Source: Silurus meridionalis (lineage: Eukaryota; Chordata; Actinopteri; Siluriformes; Siluridae). From it: DNA of 64,000 nt. Location of the stretch: contig NC_060887.1 of assembly GCF_014805685.1 (NCBI RefSeq), positions 9,645,463 to 9,709,462 on the forward strand, in the 5' to 3' direction. How positions within the stretch are numbered: position 1 is the first letter of the stretch; every line of letters begins with the position of its first letter. Positions 1-13,323 of the stretch are shown piece by piece. The position numbers and the translations under genes were made by a program. The notes beneath the pieces are model-generated. The model did not search any database and was not told the DNA's origin. It saw only the letters and a program-made list of their open reading frames with translations.

Positions 1-110
1 GGAACAGTGTCCAAACTCCAGACCTTCAATTCAATTAATTTGAATTAGCATAGCGCTTAACGGGTTGACATTGTCTCAAAGCAGCTTTGAAGAGATTAAG
101 TGGTTATAAA
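1..110 (-). mobile_element. LINE-type 3' module, fragment
   Basis: Read on the minus strand this ends in the phrase 'ctgctttgagacaatgtc' followed by the gcgctat...aattgaattgaa tail that recurs at 18.5, 20.5, 23.0, 41.5 and 52.3 kb. This kind of short-tandem-tailed 3' module is common in fish non-LTR retroelements. The class assignment is from memory; the recurrence is seen directly. Confidence 0.5.
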
Positions 111-390
111 AGAATGTTTCAGATGTCAATCATATTCCAAATCTATCATCGTAGTTCAGGAGTTGCTTAGTAACTTCATGGATCTTTAGGTTGTTGATGT
201 GCAACCACCCCCGGTTACACAGAGTGGCCTCCAGTTGAAGAAAACTTCCTCTTCGAACATTAGTCCCTAATATCTCGTTAATGATCTAGTAGTTAAATAT
301 ACACAAATCCCCACAGCCACAGGATTGAAATGTTATGATAGCCCATTTGCGGGTTATTGTCGGGTGTCTTTAAACTGTTGGCCATGTCAT

Positions 391-811
391 CATACACTAG
401 ATGGACAAAAGATCATATGATATGTGCTTTTTGAACATTCTTTTCCACATTTAGTCCCCACTTCCTGTTATTATAACCTCCTCTCTTCTGGGAAGATATT
501 CCTCTAGATTTTGGAGTGTGCTTCTAGAGATTTGTGTTTATTCAGCCACGAGGGATTTAGTAAAACCAGCTTTCCAATTCATCTCAATAGGATTGAACAT
601 CTATAGCAGGAGATCTTTCACTCTAACCCATGTGAAGCATATTTTCATGGAATAATTCTGGAACAGGTTTGGGTCTCCCAGTTCAAGTGATAGGAAAATG
701 TCATGCTACCACATTCATGTGTGCCTATAAATTTGTGGTAACTGTTTTTGAACGCACTACATATGGCTGGAAAGGTCCGGTGTTCCAATACTTTTTTCCA
801 TATAGTGTATA
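391..811 (-). mobile_element. Tc1-like transposon relic, internally deleted
   Basis: Both ends carry the inverted motif cactagatggacaaaag / ccatatagtgtat, and the interior is the reverse complement of the C-terminal third of a Tc1-type transposase gene (attttggagtgtg...cacatttagtccc). It is the first of about twelve relics of one family in the window. Stops and indels break every frame, so it is not a gene. Confidence 0.7.
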
Positions 812-1817
812 CTATGGATTTTAGCATTTTGTCTGCATCTACACTTCCCATCATCCACTGCATTTGTCTCATGACTAGTGTTTAAGTCTCAGTTTGCACC
901 ACGTTACTGTCTCACGTTTTTCTTGTTCACGTTTCTACCTGTTTCGCGTTTGCACATACTAATCGGTTCTCTGCTCTCACATCCGCCTCTGATTGCATTG
1001 CCTGACTGGTGTCCCATGTTGATCCCTGGGTCTGCTGAGGGCAAAATGTCTGGAACGGTTCCAGATAATGCACCACCTCACTTCTGTCCTCACGGCCACC
1101 TTTTCCCCTTCTAACCCAACCGCTCCACAGAACTTGCACACACAGGGGCGATTAAGAAAGCACTTTGTGTCTCCCTCTGATAATGTCCCGCTGTGTGTCA
1201 GAGTTAGCCTGGCGCTCTATCGCAGCACTTCTGGCCCTGTGATCGGCCTTTTGAAAGCCTCCACACTTTTTCCGAGCTCAGAGCTTTCAAAGAGACACTC
1301 GTGCTGTGTTCACGTAGCTGTCGGTGAAGCACCGATTTATGAGCATCGCCCTACATGACTTCAAAAGTCCATTAAAACAGTCCAGTCCGGGGACCCGCTG
1401 GGGTCATTTAGTTCCCCTGCACTCAGTTAGCTCGGCCTTTATTAAGCAGCGCTCTTCACTCCGGCTCATGCCATTAATCTCTATGTTTTTACGCCCACCG
1501 CCCTGAAAAGTCATGAATAGCAAAACGGCCACCAGTGCAGAGGCTTTTCTACCATTTTTGTATGAAAAAAGGTTTCCAGCTCTCCATTATTCCTTTCTCC
1601 TCAACAACTTGATCTTCTCACAGGTCTGACACTGCAAATCGTTGCAAATGTGCATGATCTCATGATCTCTCAAAACCTGAAGAGTGCTGACTGTCTGTTA
1701 ATAGCACCAGTTATTCCGTTTTAGTATTGATGTAGGAGGAGAGTCTAGAAGTAACAGTTTATGTCTAGTTTTTAATCTGTTTTTCAAACATCAAACTTAT
1801 ACCTGTATAAGTTTTCA
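812..1817. other. Unannotated single-copy-looking stretch
   Basis: No recognisable gene, tandem repeat or known transposon. Overlapping short open frames exist on both strands (for example 878-1114 and 1068-1358), but none shows a familiar domain, splice context or coding bias. Confidence 0.4.
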
Positions 1818-2197
1818 TACACTAGATGGACAAAAGGTTGGTGGACACCTGACTATAGGATAATGCTTTATAAAAATCCCATTCCACATTTAGTCCCTTT
1901 TTGCTCTTAACATACCCTCCGCTCCTCTGGGAAGATGTTCCACTAGATTTTGGAGTGTGCGTTCTGAGATTTGTGATTATTCAGTTAAGGTGTTCAATAG
2001 AGTTAAGGCTGCTTAAGAGCTTCCACTCCATCCCATGTAAACCATATGTTCATGAAGCTGGGTTTGTGCACAGTAGCATTGTTAAGCTGGAACAGGTTTG
2101 GTTTTCCTAATTTAACTAGGGCGAACATTAAATCTTACTGCATCCACATACGGCTGGACAAGTCAGGTGTCCCAATACTTTTGTTTTAATAGTGTAT
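1818..2197 (-). mobile_element. Tc1-like transposon relic
   Basis: The left end is cactagatggacaaaagg..ggacacctgac and the right end caggtgtcccaatacttttg...atagtgtatt. The inside is reverse-complement transposase C-terminus, with the same phrases as the relic at 391-811. It is defective, with many stops. Confidence 0.7.
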
Positions 2198-2496
2198 TGA
2201 ACTATACAATTTCTAGATGATTTGTTAGACTATTTCTTGTGATGCCCCGGTCTCTCTGATTACTGCATTCTGATTAGCTGAAAAGAAGGTATGAGCTCAA
2301 ACCACTAAACACGGGTAGCCGGCGATCATCACATTTCTGGATCCTAATGACCTTACTGATCGTGGATCTCTGTTTGTTAAGTAACTGATATTGTAATTTA
2401 AATCAATGGGCTCAGGTACAAGACGGATTTGATGAAACGGAGAAGAAAACGTTCAAATATGAGTAGAAACATGGCACAGATACACAAAATTCACAC

Positions 2497-2501
<5 letters not shown>

Positions 2502-2531
<30 letters not shown>
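2502..2531. repeat. (CT)n microsatellite
   Basis: About 15 CT dinucleotides, followed by a short GT run. The surrounding 2198-2689 holds nothing else I recognise. Confidence 0.9.
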
Positions 2532-2537
<6 letters not shown>

Positions 2538-2689
2538 CTAACTCCTTCAGATAAACGTAATCTTATTGCACTACGTTATCTCTGTTTTTTAAACCGAGCA
2601 GAATTCTCGAACCGTATATAAAATAAGTCATGGAAATTAACCATTCGTTTCATTCATCCAGTCAGTTTTTCAATACAAACACCACATTT

Positions 2690-2815
2690 CCATTACATTG
2701 ACAGCATTTGGCAGACACCCTTATCAAAAGCGACTTACAATCACTTCATTTATACAATGGAGCAGTCAAGGGTTAAGGGCCTTACTCAAGGGCCCAGCAG
2801 TGGTGTTATTAAAAC
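2690..2815 (-). mobile_element. SINE, 3' part
   Basis: The stretch cagcatttggcagacaccc..agcgacttacaa is the reverse complement of the shared SINE/L2-type tail (gtaagtcgctctggataagagcgtctgctaaatgc). It continues through gggttaagggcc and caagggcccagcagtgg, phrases also found in the SINEs at 24.1 and 41.3 kb. The tRNA-like head is missing here. Confidence 0.7.
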
Positions 2816-4462
2816 GTGAATGTACAGCCTTGTGAGCTCCAATGTTTTAAGCTACCAATTACCACAGACAGCTTAAGTAAATAGGAATAAGTGGGACAAT
2901 CCACAGCTTTTCTGCTTCATGTCAGGTGGTTATTAGCCTCTGTGTCATGCATTAAACCCGTGTACTGTTCACCTAGCAAAAGAAAATTCCTTACGTCCCT
3001 TAATGAATGACTTGAAGCTGATTATTTTGAATTTCTGTGTTAGCTGAAATATAACATATGAATAGAAAAGGCTAGGGCTCATTTCTTTCCAACTCAGACT
3101 GTTGATATAAGTACATGACATGTGATTATAGATGTGACCAGCTCATTTTACTAATACATTTGTAAACGAGGTCATGACTTTTCTGTGAAAATGTGCTTGA
3201 AATGTGAAAAGTAGAAACACACATAAAGCAAAATTTGTTTCAATAAAGCCGTAAAGGGTCGCCAAGTCTTTTGTCTTTAGTGCATTTATTGTAGCATTTG
3301 GAATAAAACCCCACGCAATGCCAGTGGGGCATTCACGGTGGGAAATGATGAATCACGTGCGCAGCCGTCTGTATCGACGAACGTTCGGTTTCCATCTTTT
3401 CCGTATGACCTCAGGACGAGCCGTCACTCAGCAGCTTCGCGGCTTCTTCTGCTATCAAGCGCTAAACTGGGGGGACCTGTAGCTAACAAGGAAGCACATT
3501 GCTTCAATTACGATCATGCTGGTTTTACACGGCGCGCTGTTGCAGTCGAGCAGCGGATGGCGTTTAACTCCCTGCGCATGCTTATCCTGTCATTTATTAA
3601 ACAGGGATTTGCTCAAAGAGCATTCGATTTCACACATGCTTTTTTCCACCCTAATGTGGCCCATGTTTAAGTGCCATGTTTTAAGTGCTACTTAAACAAT
3701 GTGCATAAGAAACCGCAGCATTCGAAATGTGTGTGTCTAGGTGTGTGTGTGTCTGTATGTGGATGTGTTCGTGTGCAGTGCGGCTGAGTTTCTGTTGCCC
3801 GTTTTGTCCTCAAGTCAGAGGACTGCGCCAGGGATTAGCATTTATTAATCTGCACTCCACCCCCCCTTTCCCAAGTCATATTTATTCATTCACGGCAGAT
3901 TTTTTTTAAAAGCCACAGTAATTAGTCGGTATCCGGGGGGTGAGTGTAATTGCATCCTAAGGGATGAAGGGATGGCATGGGATGAGGGAAGAGAGCGAGC
4001 AGAGAAGTGACAGGAGAGAAAACAACAGACTGTAAAGACAGACTAGAGAGCGCATCCTGCTGGGTGAAAAGGCAATGGCAGTGGGTCATGGTCCGTGTTC
4101 TAGGGGAAAACCCAAGGCGGCAAGGTGGCAGGAATTAAACTACTGTGGCGACTACTGTTGTGTCAAGGAAGATTGCTTTTAATGATATCAGAAATGCCAG
4201 AATTGGATGGTATGGGATTTTATGCCTAAAGCTACCACCTTCACCATCTGTGAAGTGACATAAAATTTGGGGGCTTACAAAACCTACTTTACTTGTAAAA
4301 ACAGCAATTTCTCTTGCCTCCATGCGGTATTCTTCTTGAAGATGTCATGGTATCAACTAGAGGACACGTCGTAGAAGCAAGACCTCTGGTGCCACAACTT
4401 TAAGATTTTCTTCCTGATTGTAACTCCATATACAGGTAGTAGCCTTATCACCTCTATAGCAG
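2816..4462. other. Non-coding stretch, no recognised element
   Basis: This interval has a GC-richer patch around 3300-3670 that is open for 110 codons on the plus strand (3338-3670). The predicted peptide has no recognisable domain and no splice or promoter context, so I do not call it a gene; it could be conserved non-coding DNA. A short GT-rich run lies near 3727-3775. Confidence 0.4.
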
Positions 4463-4580
4463 GGTAGTAGCTTAGTTGTTAAGGCACTGGACTAAAATCC
4501 CAGCCACACCATCTGCCATTCCTGGGCCCCTGAGCAAGACCCTTAACCCCATAGCTGTTTAGTATGAATGAGATGGTATT
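4463..4580 (+). mobile_element. tRNA-type SINE, fragment
   Basis: The plus strand reads gtagtagcttagttgttaag, then aaggcactggac and gagcaagacccttaaccc. These match the head and body of the SINE at 63.3 kb, with an A-box-like tagcttagttg and a decayed B box. Confidence 0.65.
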
Positions 4581-5625
4581 GATTAAAGGTGGCTTTGATC
4601 AATACAAAAATTCATGTTGCGTTTTTACTGGCTGGCCAGTAGACTTTGATCGTAGCAGCTGACATACTGTGAGATGGTCTGACACTGTTTGAAATTTTTT
4701 CTCAAAATACCACAGAGGACTGCTGTTCAGGAGCCACGACCAGTGAAATAATCACGATTGCTATACATTGGTAATATTTTGTTTGGGACGGCCCAAAATC
4801 TTGCAATTTTTACCGGCATAACATACACCTAGCTGATCAATTCCTTCACACATTAGCATGTCTGTACACAAGAAAGAAATTGAGGAGAGGAGTCAGAGGG
4901 AAAATAAAGTAAACTAAGCTAAGCACAGTACATTCGAATTCGGAGTGCCGAAATTTTTTTTTTTTTTTTGATGTTCGAAAAGATATTCTTAGCATTGATA
5001 GTCTTTTTTTACAATTTTGTTGGATAACTTGTGAACAGCCTTGCTGGAGGACAAAATCACAGGGGGAAAAAATAGCCTTCCTCAACACAATCAATTAGTT
5101 TAGTGTTTAGGTCCCGACTGCACAACTGAACTCGTTTTTGCTAGCTCTTGATCTTATTACTTATTCCTTTTTAGCTCTTCAAAAAAAAAAAGAGAGAGCG
5201 CAAGAGACGATTTAGCTCATGAATAAACAGTAATAACCTTAGCGGGCTGCTGTGACCTTGCTAATTAGCTGATGAGTCGAATCACTGTGTCTGGGAATCA
5301 GCATGGTGGCCCTCAGGACTCGAACTCCACTCCATTGTTTGAAAGAAAAGAATGTGAGGAGAACAAACACAGTGGGTCGAATTTACGCTACAGAAATTTT
5401 CCCCTCACGTCAAATGATCGGTCGGGTCATAAGTGGTCTGTCAACTGGGATTTTTTTCTTTTCTTGTTGTTGTTTTAAAGCTAATCGGGTTAAGCTTATT
5501 ATCAGGCAAACTGTTTGTTGAGCTCATTGCACATTCACCTCGAATAGCGTCAAGCCTCCTGCGTATGTAGCTTCCTACACCGCAAAATTTTATTGCATTA
5601 CAGATTATTTCTTTTATATCTCATA
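4581..5625. other. Unannotated AT-rich stretch
   Basis: Nothing recognisable beyond short homopolymers (poly-T near 4955-4970, poly-A near 5180-5190). Open frames here are short and without domain signal. Confidence 0.4.
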
Positions 5626-6098
5626 TACACTATATAGACAAAAGTATTGGGACAACCGATTTATTTTTTCCCCAGTATGTGGTTCCTTCTCAAACTGTTA
5701 CCACACACAACTGTATTGGATGTCTTTCAATGCACTTGCATGAAATCTCCCCTTCACATAAACTTGGAGACTCAAACCTGTGTACAAAGCCAGCTCCATG
5801 AAAATATGCTTTAAATAGGTTGGAGTGGAAGATCTCCTGCTATAGATCCCTGATCTCAACCCTATTGAACACCTTTGGGATGAATTAGAACGCTGACTCC
5901 ACCCCAGACCTCCTCAAATCACTTACATCAGTGCCTGACTTTACTTACATCCTTGTGAAGGAATTAAGTTGAAGTCTCAAGTGGAACATCTTTTCAGAAG
6001 ACTGGAGGTTGTTATAACAGCGAATGAGGAGTAAATGTGAAATATATGTTCAAAAAGCGCTAAAATGGTGTCCACAAACTTTTACTAATTAGTCTATG
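5626..6098 (+). mobile_element. Tc1-like transposon relic with both ends
   Basis: It starts tacactatatagacaaaag and ends in a decayed inverted copy (tccacaaacttttact..). Near 5850-5897 it still encodes PDLNPIEHLWDELER, the conserved segment around the last catalytic acidic residue of Tc1 transposases, then hits a stop. The N-terminal DNA-binding part and most of the catalytic domain are absent, so it is an internally deleted element of about 470 bp. Confidence 0.8.
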
Positions 6099-7383
6099 GA
6101 ATTTCAAATGGACTCATCAACACATCAATGGTCAGGAACTCTGCAAGAAATGAGTAAAGTAAGTCAGTGTGGTATAGCCTGCTAAGCGGTGGCCATGTTT
6201 GTTAAGGGAGGTTGTTAATAATGATATAAGTATGACAAGATTAGATGTTCTAATAGAGAAATATCCTTGTGATACATTATTCTAATGGGATTCTTCATAT
6301 CGGATGGATTTTCTCTTTTATGTCGTGCAGTGAAATGGAAAAGGATACATCTGGCAGTATAGGGATGGTGAGATTTACTGATTCGCGTAAGCACATCTGC
6401 ATAAAAGTTAACAATGTGATGCACTGGTTAAAAAGAAATTGTGCATTGGATACAAGTTGGCATTTCTATTGCGACACAATAAATATGTATAATATTTATG
6501 TACAGAATATTTATTAACACATAGGCTATACTTGATTTCTCTTTGCTAAATGGTTTCTCAAACACGTTCTCTCAGCACCACTGCTGCTACGTGAATATGG
6601 CGTATCACAACACTACAGAGGCCGTGTCCTGAGAGTCACATAGAATACAGATTAACATGGGAGAGTAAAGCTGCTTTTTCCTTGAGACAGAACAGGAAAT
6701 GAACATCTGGTTTTATTTTAGCTTTATTTTCTTGCACTACAAAGGCCTGTTTGTGAAAGGGCTATGCGTTAGAAAACAGAAGGCACGTTAACAAAGTGAT
6801 GATTTGTTGTCTGTCTAAAGCGAAGAAATAAAAACAAACTATTTGAACAATATTGAATTCAATATGGTATCATATTTTCCATTGAATCGCATGGAAATCA
6901 AATCTTACTGCAATAGGGGATGAATTGTATCACATCGCATCAGTAGCTGCTTCATATGTATCTTTAATGTATCGCATCGTTGGCTATGCACCGAGATGCG
7001 AATCGCATCGACCTCGGATATGGAGGTGCAGATCCCTAAAACAGAAGCATGTCTTTTTGTCCTTAAACATACTGTATACGATGGCTGCATCTCACGGGTT
7101 TGAAAGAAAATACGGAGACAGAGGGAAGAGAAAGTGAAGCGACTTAGTCAGACAGGAAGTCAGAATGTTTTTTTTTTTTTTTTTTTTTTTGTAGATTTTC
7201 CCTCATAGTTCAGAAAAGAGCATCGTTCTGACAGTGACAAAGTGAGATGTTTTGTCATGGAAGTCATGTCCTTCAGTAAGCGTTCAGCTAACATTGTGTT
7301 GGTTGTTGTTTTTTTTTTGTTTTTTTTACAGGAGCAATTCAGACATCACTGTCACACATGCTGTACTTAAACAGAATAAGAGT
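6099..7383. other. Unannotated AT-rich stretch
   Basis: No gene recognised. Contains poly-T near 7167-7190 and T-rich runs near 7309-7328. A cgcatcg-rich patch near 6930-7010 is unexplained. Confidence 0.4.

Positions 7384-7451
<68 letters not shown>
7384..7451. repeat. (GATA)n microsatellite
   Basis: About 17 uninterrupted TAGA/GATA units. Confidence 0.95.
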
Positions 7452-8005
7452 GTTGGATAGGATGAGAGAGGTGGGGATAGAGAGAAATAAGTGGAAAAGG
7501 GCTGAGCAGTGAAACTAGGTGAGGGAAGTGTGATGGACGCGGTGTGAATCGGAAGAAATTACACAGCGTATTACTCGCAGGCGAGGAATTGAAGAGCGCG
7601 CGAACAGGTGAGGGGTGATGAGAAATATTTTTCCTGAGGGGAGTCTTTGACCTTCAATCAATCACTAAATGAATCACAATAGTTTCCCATCTCGCTTTTT
7701 TTTACTCGCCTGATTCCTGCTCATCTTCCTGTTCATCTTTCCCCACTTAGTCAATCCGTTTTTTTTTTTCCTTTTAAGTATTTTAGAGAATTCAGTCTAT
7801 TTTTCGACCTAATCTCTTCCCATCGCAACGTACGCAGAAGAAGAAGAATGGAGGAAGAAGAGGTTTCCTCAGGGGTCTGAAGGCAGAATTTGAACTCAGT
7901 TAATGCTTATATTCTGTAGTAGGCTGTGGCTATATAACGCTAATTTGAAATACAGCTCATGCTAGCACAACAAAGATCTCCCAAAGGTCTTTCAGATCCT
8001 GGTGA
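7452..8005. other. Unannotated stretch
   Basis: No gene or known repeat recognised between the (GATA)n and (CA)n arrays; T-rich runs occur near 7697 and 7762. Confidence 0.4.
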
Positions 8006-8017
8006 CACCACACACAC

Positions 8018-8078
<61 letters not shown>
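8006..8078. repeat. (CA)n microsatellite
   Basis: About 36 CA units with a single CG interruption near 8021. Confidence 0.95.
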
Positions 8079-8082
<4 letters not shown>

Positions 8083-8587
8083 TACACTGTACTACGCTGC
8101 TAGCAGCATCTGGTGGCTGGAAAGTGCTAGCAAGGCCAAGCCCTAACTCTTAACCAAAAAAAGTAAATCTTTTCCTGGCATCTACTTTGTTAACAAGGAT
8201 TATGCAAACTAAATTTTAAGTAATATCCAATTATACATACAAACGTATTAAATAAAGGCTATTTATTAAATAGAATGTGCTTGGCATCTCACGCTCCATG
8301 TCGGAGTCTACAGCTGTAGATTCACTTGACAGTCATGTCATGATTACACCTGATCCCCATACACTCGATAGCAGGGTTTTATCTGTTTAAACCCACTTCT
8401 CTGACACATCCATAACACATGGCCAGACATGATCGCGGAGGCAGCCATGTGCATATAGCAGCAGCTTTAATAACAGAGAAGTTGCTGGATTATTTTCTTG
8501 ATATTTCACTTGTCAAAAAGGAGCACAGAGAAGTCAAGAGAATACTCCAGCTTTACTTTAGATAAAGGAAATATACCTTGGCTTTCG

Positions 8588-8904
<317 letters not shown>

Positions 8905-9567
8905 GGTAGATCGCATGGCATAAAAAAATAGAAAAATAGATATTTATTTATGTATTTTTATAGTAGGTACATCATTTTGACTTAGTTACTTTATAAGTAA
9001 CTTGCATGCTGAAAAGTGTGTGCACCTGTGGTCTATTCATTCTATCTTTATTCATTTATTCAAACATATTGTTTTGCATCGAGTCATGGAAGAGTTGAAA
9101 GCTATATTCAGGGTGGAATTGAATTGTACCCCCCAGAAAAAAAAAGCCTATACCAAATTTTTACCAGGCTTTTGAGGCAGAAATTATCTCTATCTATATC
9201 CGGTGTCTGGATTACTCTGGAAGCGTGAGCCTTCGCCCGAGTGCCCATTATACCAGGTTTTTATTATTATTTCTTTTTGGTGTGCTGCATTATTCCACAA
9301 GGACATCAATACTGTTGAGCTTCGAAGGACAGTGTGTGCGCCATGAAAAGGCTGACATTTAATTATTTCATATTTCCTTAAAAATGTAGCTCGCTGTCTG
9401 TCCGTGACTGTATGTCTCTCTTTCTTTCATTCTCTAGCTCGGTCTCTCTCTCTCTCCCTCTTTTGGCTTTTCCTACACACAAAAACTCTCAGTCTCCTCA
9501 GCCGCCCACACAAACCCCCGTGTTCGTCTGTCTACCCAATTCATAAAGCTCTCTCTGTCTCTCCACC

Positions 9568-9571
<4 letters not shown>
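8905..9571. other. Unannotated stretch
   Basis: No gene or known repeat recognised. It becomes pyrimidine-rich from about 9400. Confidence 0.35.
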
Positions 9572-9618
<47 letters not shown>

Positions 9619-9740
9619 ATGTGTGTGTGTGTGTGTCTTCACTTCTTTCTGCCTTTTGCCCTCTTGCGCTTTTCAAATGTCAAAAAGGAGCCATGGGGCG
9701 AGAGATTGGTGTTTCTGTATTCACACACACAATGACCATT

Positions 9741-9796
<56 letters not shown>
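9572..9796. repeat. (GT)n and (CA)n pair
   Basis: A (GT)n block (9572-9636, with interruptions) and a (CA)n block (9743-9796) flank about 105 bp of non-repetitive sequence. Because the blocks are reverse complements they could pair as a long inverted repeat. Confidence 0.9.
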
Positions 9797-9800
<4 letters not shown>

Positions 9801-10153
9801 TTCAACACACACCAATGTAATGGCTGAGGACACAGGCTACTTTGCATGCCCCTGCTGCTCTCTGCAGAGTAAGTAAAAGCTCCATGCTTAGTTAGCTCTT
9901 GCATACCGAGGCCGTCTCTTCGAACTTCTCTTCTCGGCCTCTTGAAGACCCCACGATTACGGGCCAGATGTTTTATAGCAGCTAGTGTCTCCTTAAACCT
10001 CGAGTGCTGCCGGAAAAAAAAGAAAACTGGTGATTATAGCTGATTCCTGCGCGAAAGTGCATTAGGCATTCCACGCACATCTTTATTGGGGGGGCGGCGG
10101 CTTAATTGAAACCCTTGTGTTAAAAAAAGGCCTTTCTGTATTTCATTAGTCAG

Positions 10154-10155
<2 letters not shown>
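9797..10155. other. GC-richer unique stretch, possible conserved non-coding DNA
   Basis: Complex sequence without repeats (for example ctcggcctcttgaagacccc near 9930). There is no open frame with domain signal. Calling it conserved is a guess that needs cross-species alignment. Confidence 0.25.

Positions 10156-10210
<55 letters not shown>
10156..10210. repeat. (CA)n microsatellite
   Basis: About 27 uninterrupted CA units. Confidence 0.95.
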
Positions 10211-11470
<1,260 letters not shown>

Positions 11471-11499
11471 TCATTCTATCTTTATTTATTATTTTGAGG

Positions 11500-11849
11500 A
11501 GGAAAAAATATTTTTTAGCTTAGCACATCTGGATTCTGCTACATTTCCCCACAAGCTCTCGATTCACATAATTCCATATTTCCGAAGGATTTAGATCTGC
11601 TATCCCTCTGCCTTTCCTTTTCTTCACTTCGTTCTGTTGTCTTGCTGAAAGTTCATCATTGTCAGCCTCGAGCTTCTTTGCCAAAACGAGCGGATTTTTG
11701 GAACTATCCACAATTCCATTGATCTTGGCTAGAAACCCCAGTCACAGTTAAAGAAAAGCAGCCCCATGGCATGACGCTGCCATCATCATGCTTCACTGTG
11801 AGTTAGGCTGTCCTGTTTTTGCTGTAAACATTTTACGCCAGTTGTTTGT
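11500..11849. mobile_element. DNA-transposon-like relic
   Basis: Phrases such as agcacatctggattctgctac and gctgccatcatcatgcttcac resemble the relic at 24.47-24.75 kb (ggcacatcttgatggg, cagccaccaccatgtttcgc). A shared, decayed DNA-transposon family is likely, but I cannot name it. Confidence 0.35.
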
Positions 11850-12078
11850 AAAGTATTAGTAAAGTCAGGTACTGATGTAGGTGAGGTGAGAAGGACTGTA
11901 GTGCAGCCAGCGATAACATTCATCCCAAGTGTGTTCATTAGGGTTGAGGTCAGAGCTCTATAGCAGGAGATCGTCTACTCCAACCCATGTAAAGCATATG
12001 TTCATGGAGTTGGCTTTGTGCTCAGGGATATTGTCATGCTGAAACAGGTTTGGGTCTTTTAGTTCAAGTGAACTACAA
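11850..12078 (-). mobile_element. Tc1-like relic, internal fragment
   Basis: Reverse complement of the Tc1 transposase C-terminal region: agtaaagtcaggtactgatg, then gggttgaggtcagagctctatagcagg, then catgctgaaacaggtttggg. Both terminal repeats are missing. Confidence 0.65.
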
Positions 12079-12877
12079 ATTGGCTCAGAATGCTTGTTTG
12101 TGCTTGAATGCTCCTAGTAATTTTATAGACAATGCAATATGTGCCATCTAAGATCCTGGGGGCGGAGCTTTGTGAAGGTATGCACTCAATAATACTCATG
12201 GAGAAATGCATGTATCTGTCTTCAGTTGCTCAATTAAAGCGCCGTTAAAATTTTACTTAAAACAAACACTCGTTTGTATTCACACTTTTTGATTTTGAAG
12301 TATGGGTATCTTTTGCAGAACCTGCCTATTAAAGCAGGAAGGAAATGAGCTGGATTTCCAGGGAAAGAAAAGGAAGGATCAGATTTTTTCATTTGCTCCA
12401 ATTGGTTCCATCCTCCTCTTTTCTGTAATTTCCCCACCATTTTTTTTGTTTGTTTGTTTTTTTTTGTTTTTTTGGCATTCTTCTATCATTTTTAATGAGG
12501 GACCGTCTCAGATAACGAGAGGAAGAAAGGAGGAACGGCGAGATAAATAAAAAAAAAAACCAGAAGAGACTTTTTTTATTGGGGCTTAAAAGGGAGCTGG
12601 AGCTGTTCGGTACGGATATGAAAGGGGGTGACGAGCAAACAGAAAGCACAAGAAGAAGAAAGAAGAGTGAGAGAGAAAAAAAAAAACAGAACAGAAAAGA
12701 TGAGCATGAGTAATCTTCATGCAGGGAAGAATTTGTGAAGTGGAAAAGAGGCTAGCAGAGGGCTGTGTTTTACAAACCACCACCAACGGGGGGGGGAGTG
12801 TGTGTCTGTTGTGTGTGTGGATGTGTGTGTGTGGAGAAATAGAGAAAAAAATGATAGAGAGATCAAGAATTGTGTAT

Positions 12878-12880
<3 letters not shown>
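12079..12880. other. Unannotated stretch with homopolymers
   Basis: T- and A-rich runs near 12440-12475, 12548-12560 and 12677-12687. Reading frames here are compositional. No gene recognised. Confidence 0.35.

Positions 12881-12920
<40 letters not shown>
12881..12920. repeat. (GA)n microsatellite
   Basis: Twenty GA units. Confidence 0.95.
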
Positions 12921-12923
<3 letters not shown>

Positions 12924-13031
12924 CGGATTGCTCACAGCGAGAGATGTTCTCTCTCCAGATTGAGGTGCGGGCACATAGCTGCCTCAGAGATGAACGTCCT
13001 ACTGCTCCCTCCTGCCCGATGCTATATGTGT

Positions 13032-13034
<3 letters not shown>

Positions 13035-13081
<47 letters not shown>
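13035..13081. repeat. (CA)n microsatellite
   Basis: About 23 CA units. Confidence 0.95.
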
Positions 13082-13083
<2 letters not shown>

Positions 13084-13262
13084 TTGGTAAAAACTGTTAC
13101 TTGCTCGCTGTCACTGCCTCGAGATCCTTCTAGATCACACTGAAACCCAAAAGTCGCCTATTAGACGTCGTGACACTTTCTTTCCTGGAGCAAAAGTGCA
13201 TCCACTGCTGCAAAATGGCAAAATGGGCTTGGATGGTGTGTGTCCTTATCACAACAATGCAT

Positions 13263-13263
<1 letters not shown>

Positions 13264-13320
<57 letters not shown>
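13264..13320. repeat. (CA)n microsatellite
   Basis: About 28 CA units, bordered on each side by atgcac. Confidence 0.95.

Positions 13321-13323
<3 letters not shown>

Noticed and set aside
3338..3670. 110-codon open frame on the plus strand
   Set aside because: It lies in a GC-richer patch and looks less repetitive, but the peptide has no recognisable domain and there is no supporting gene structure.
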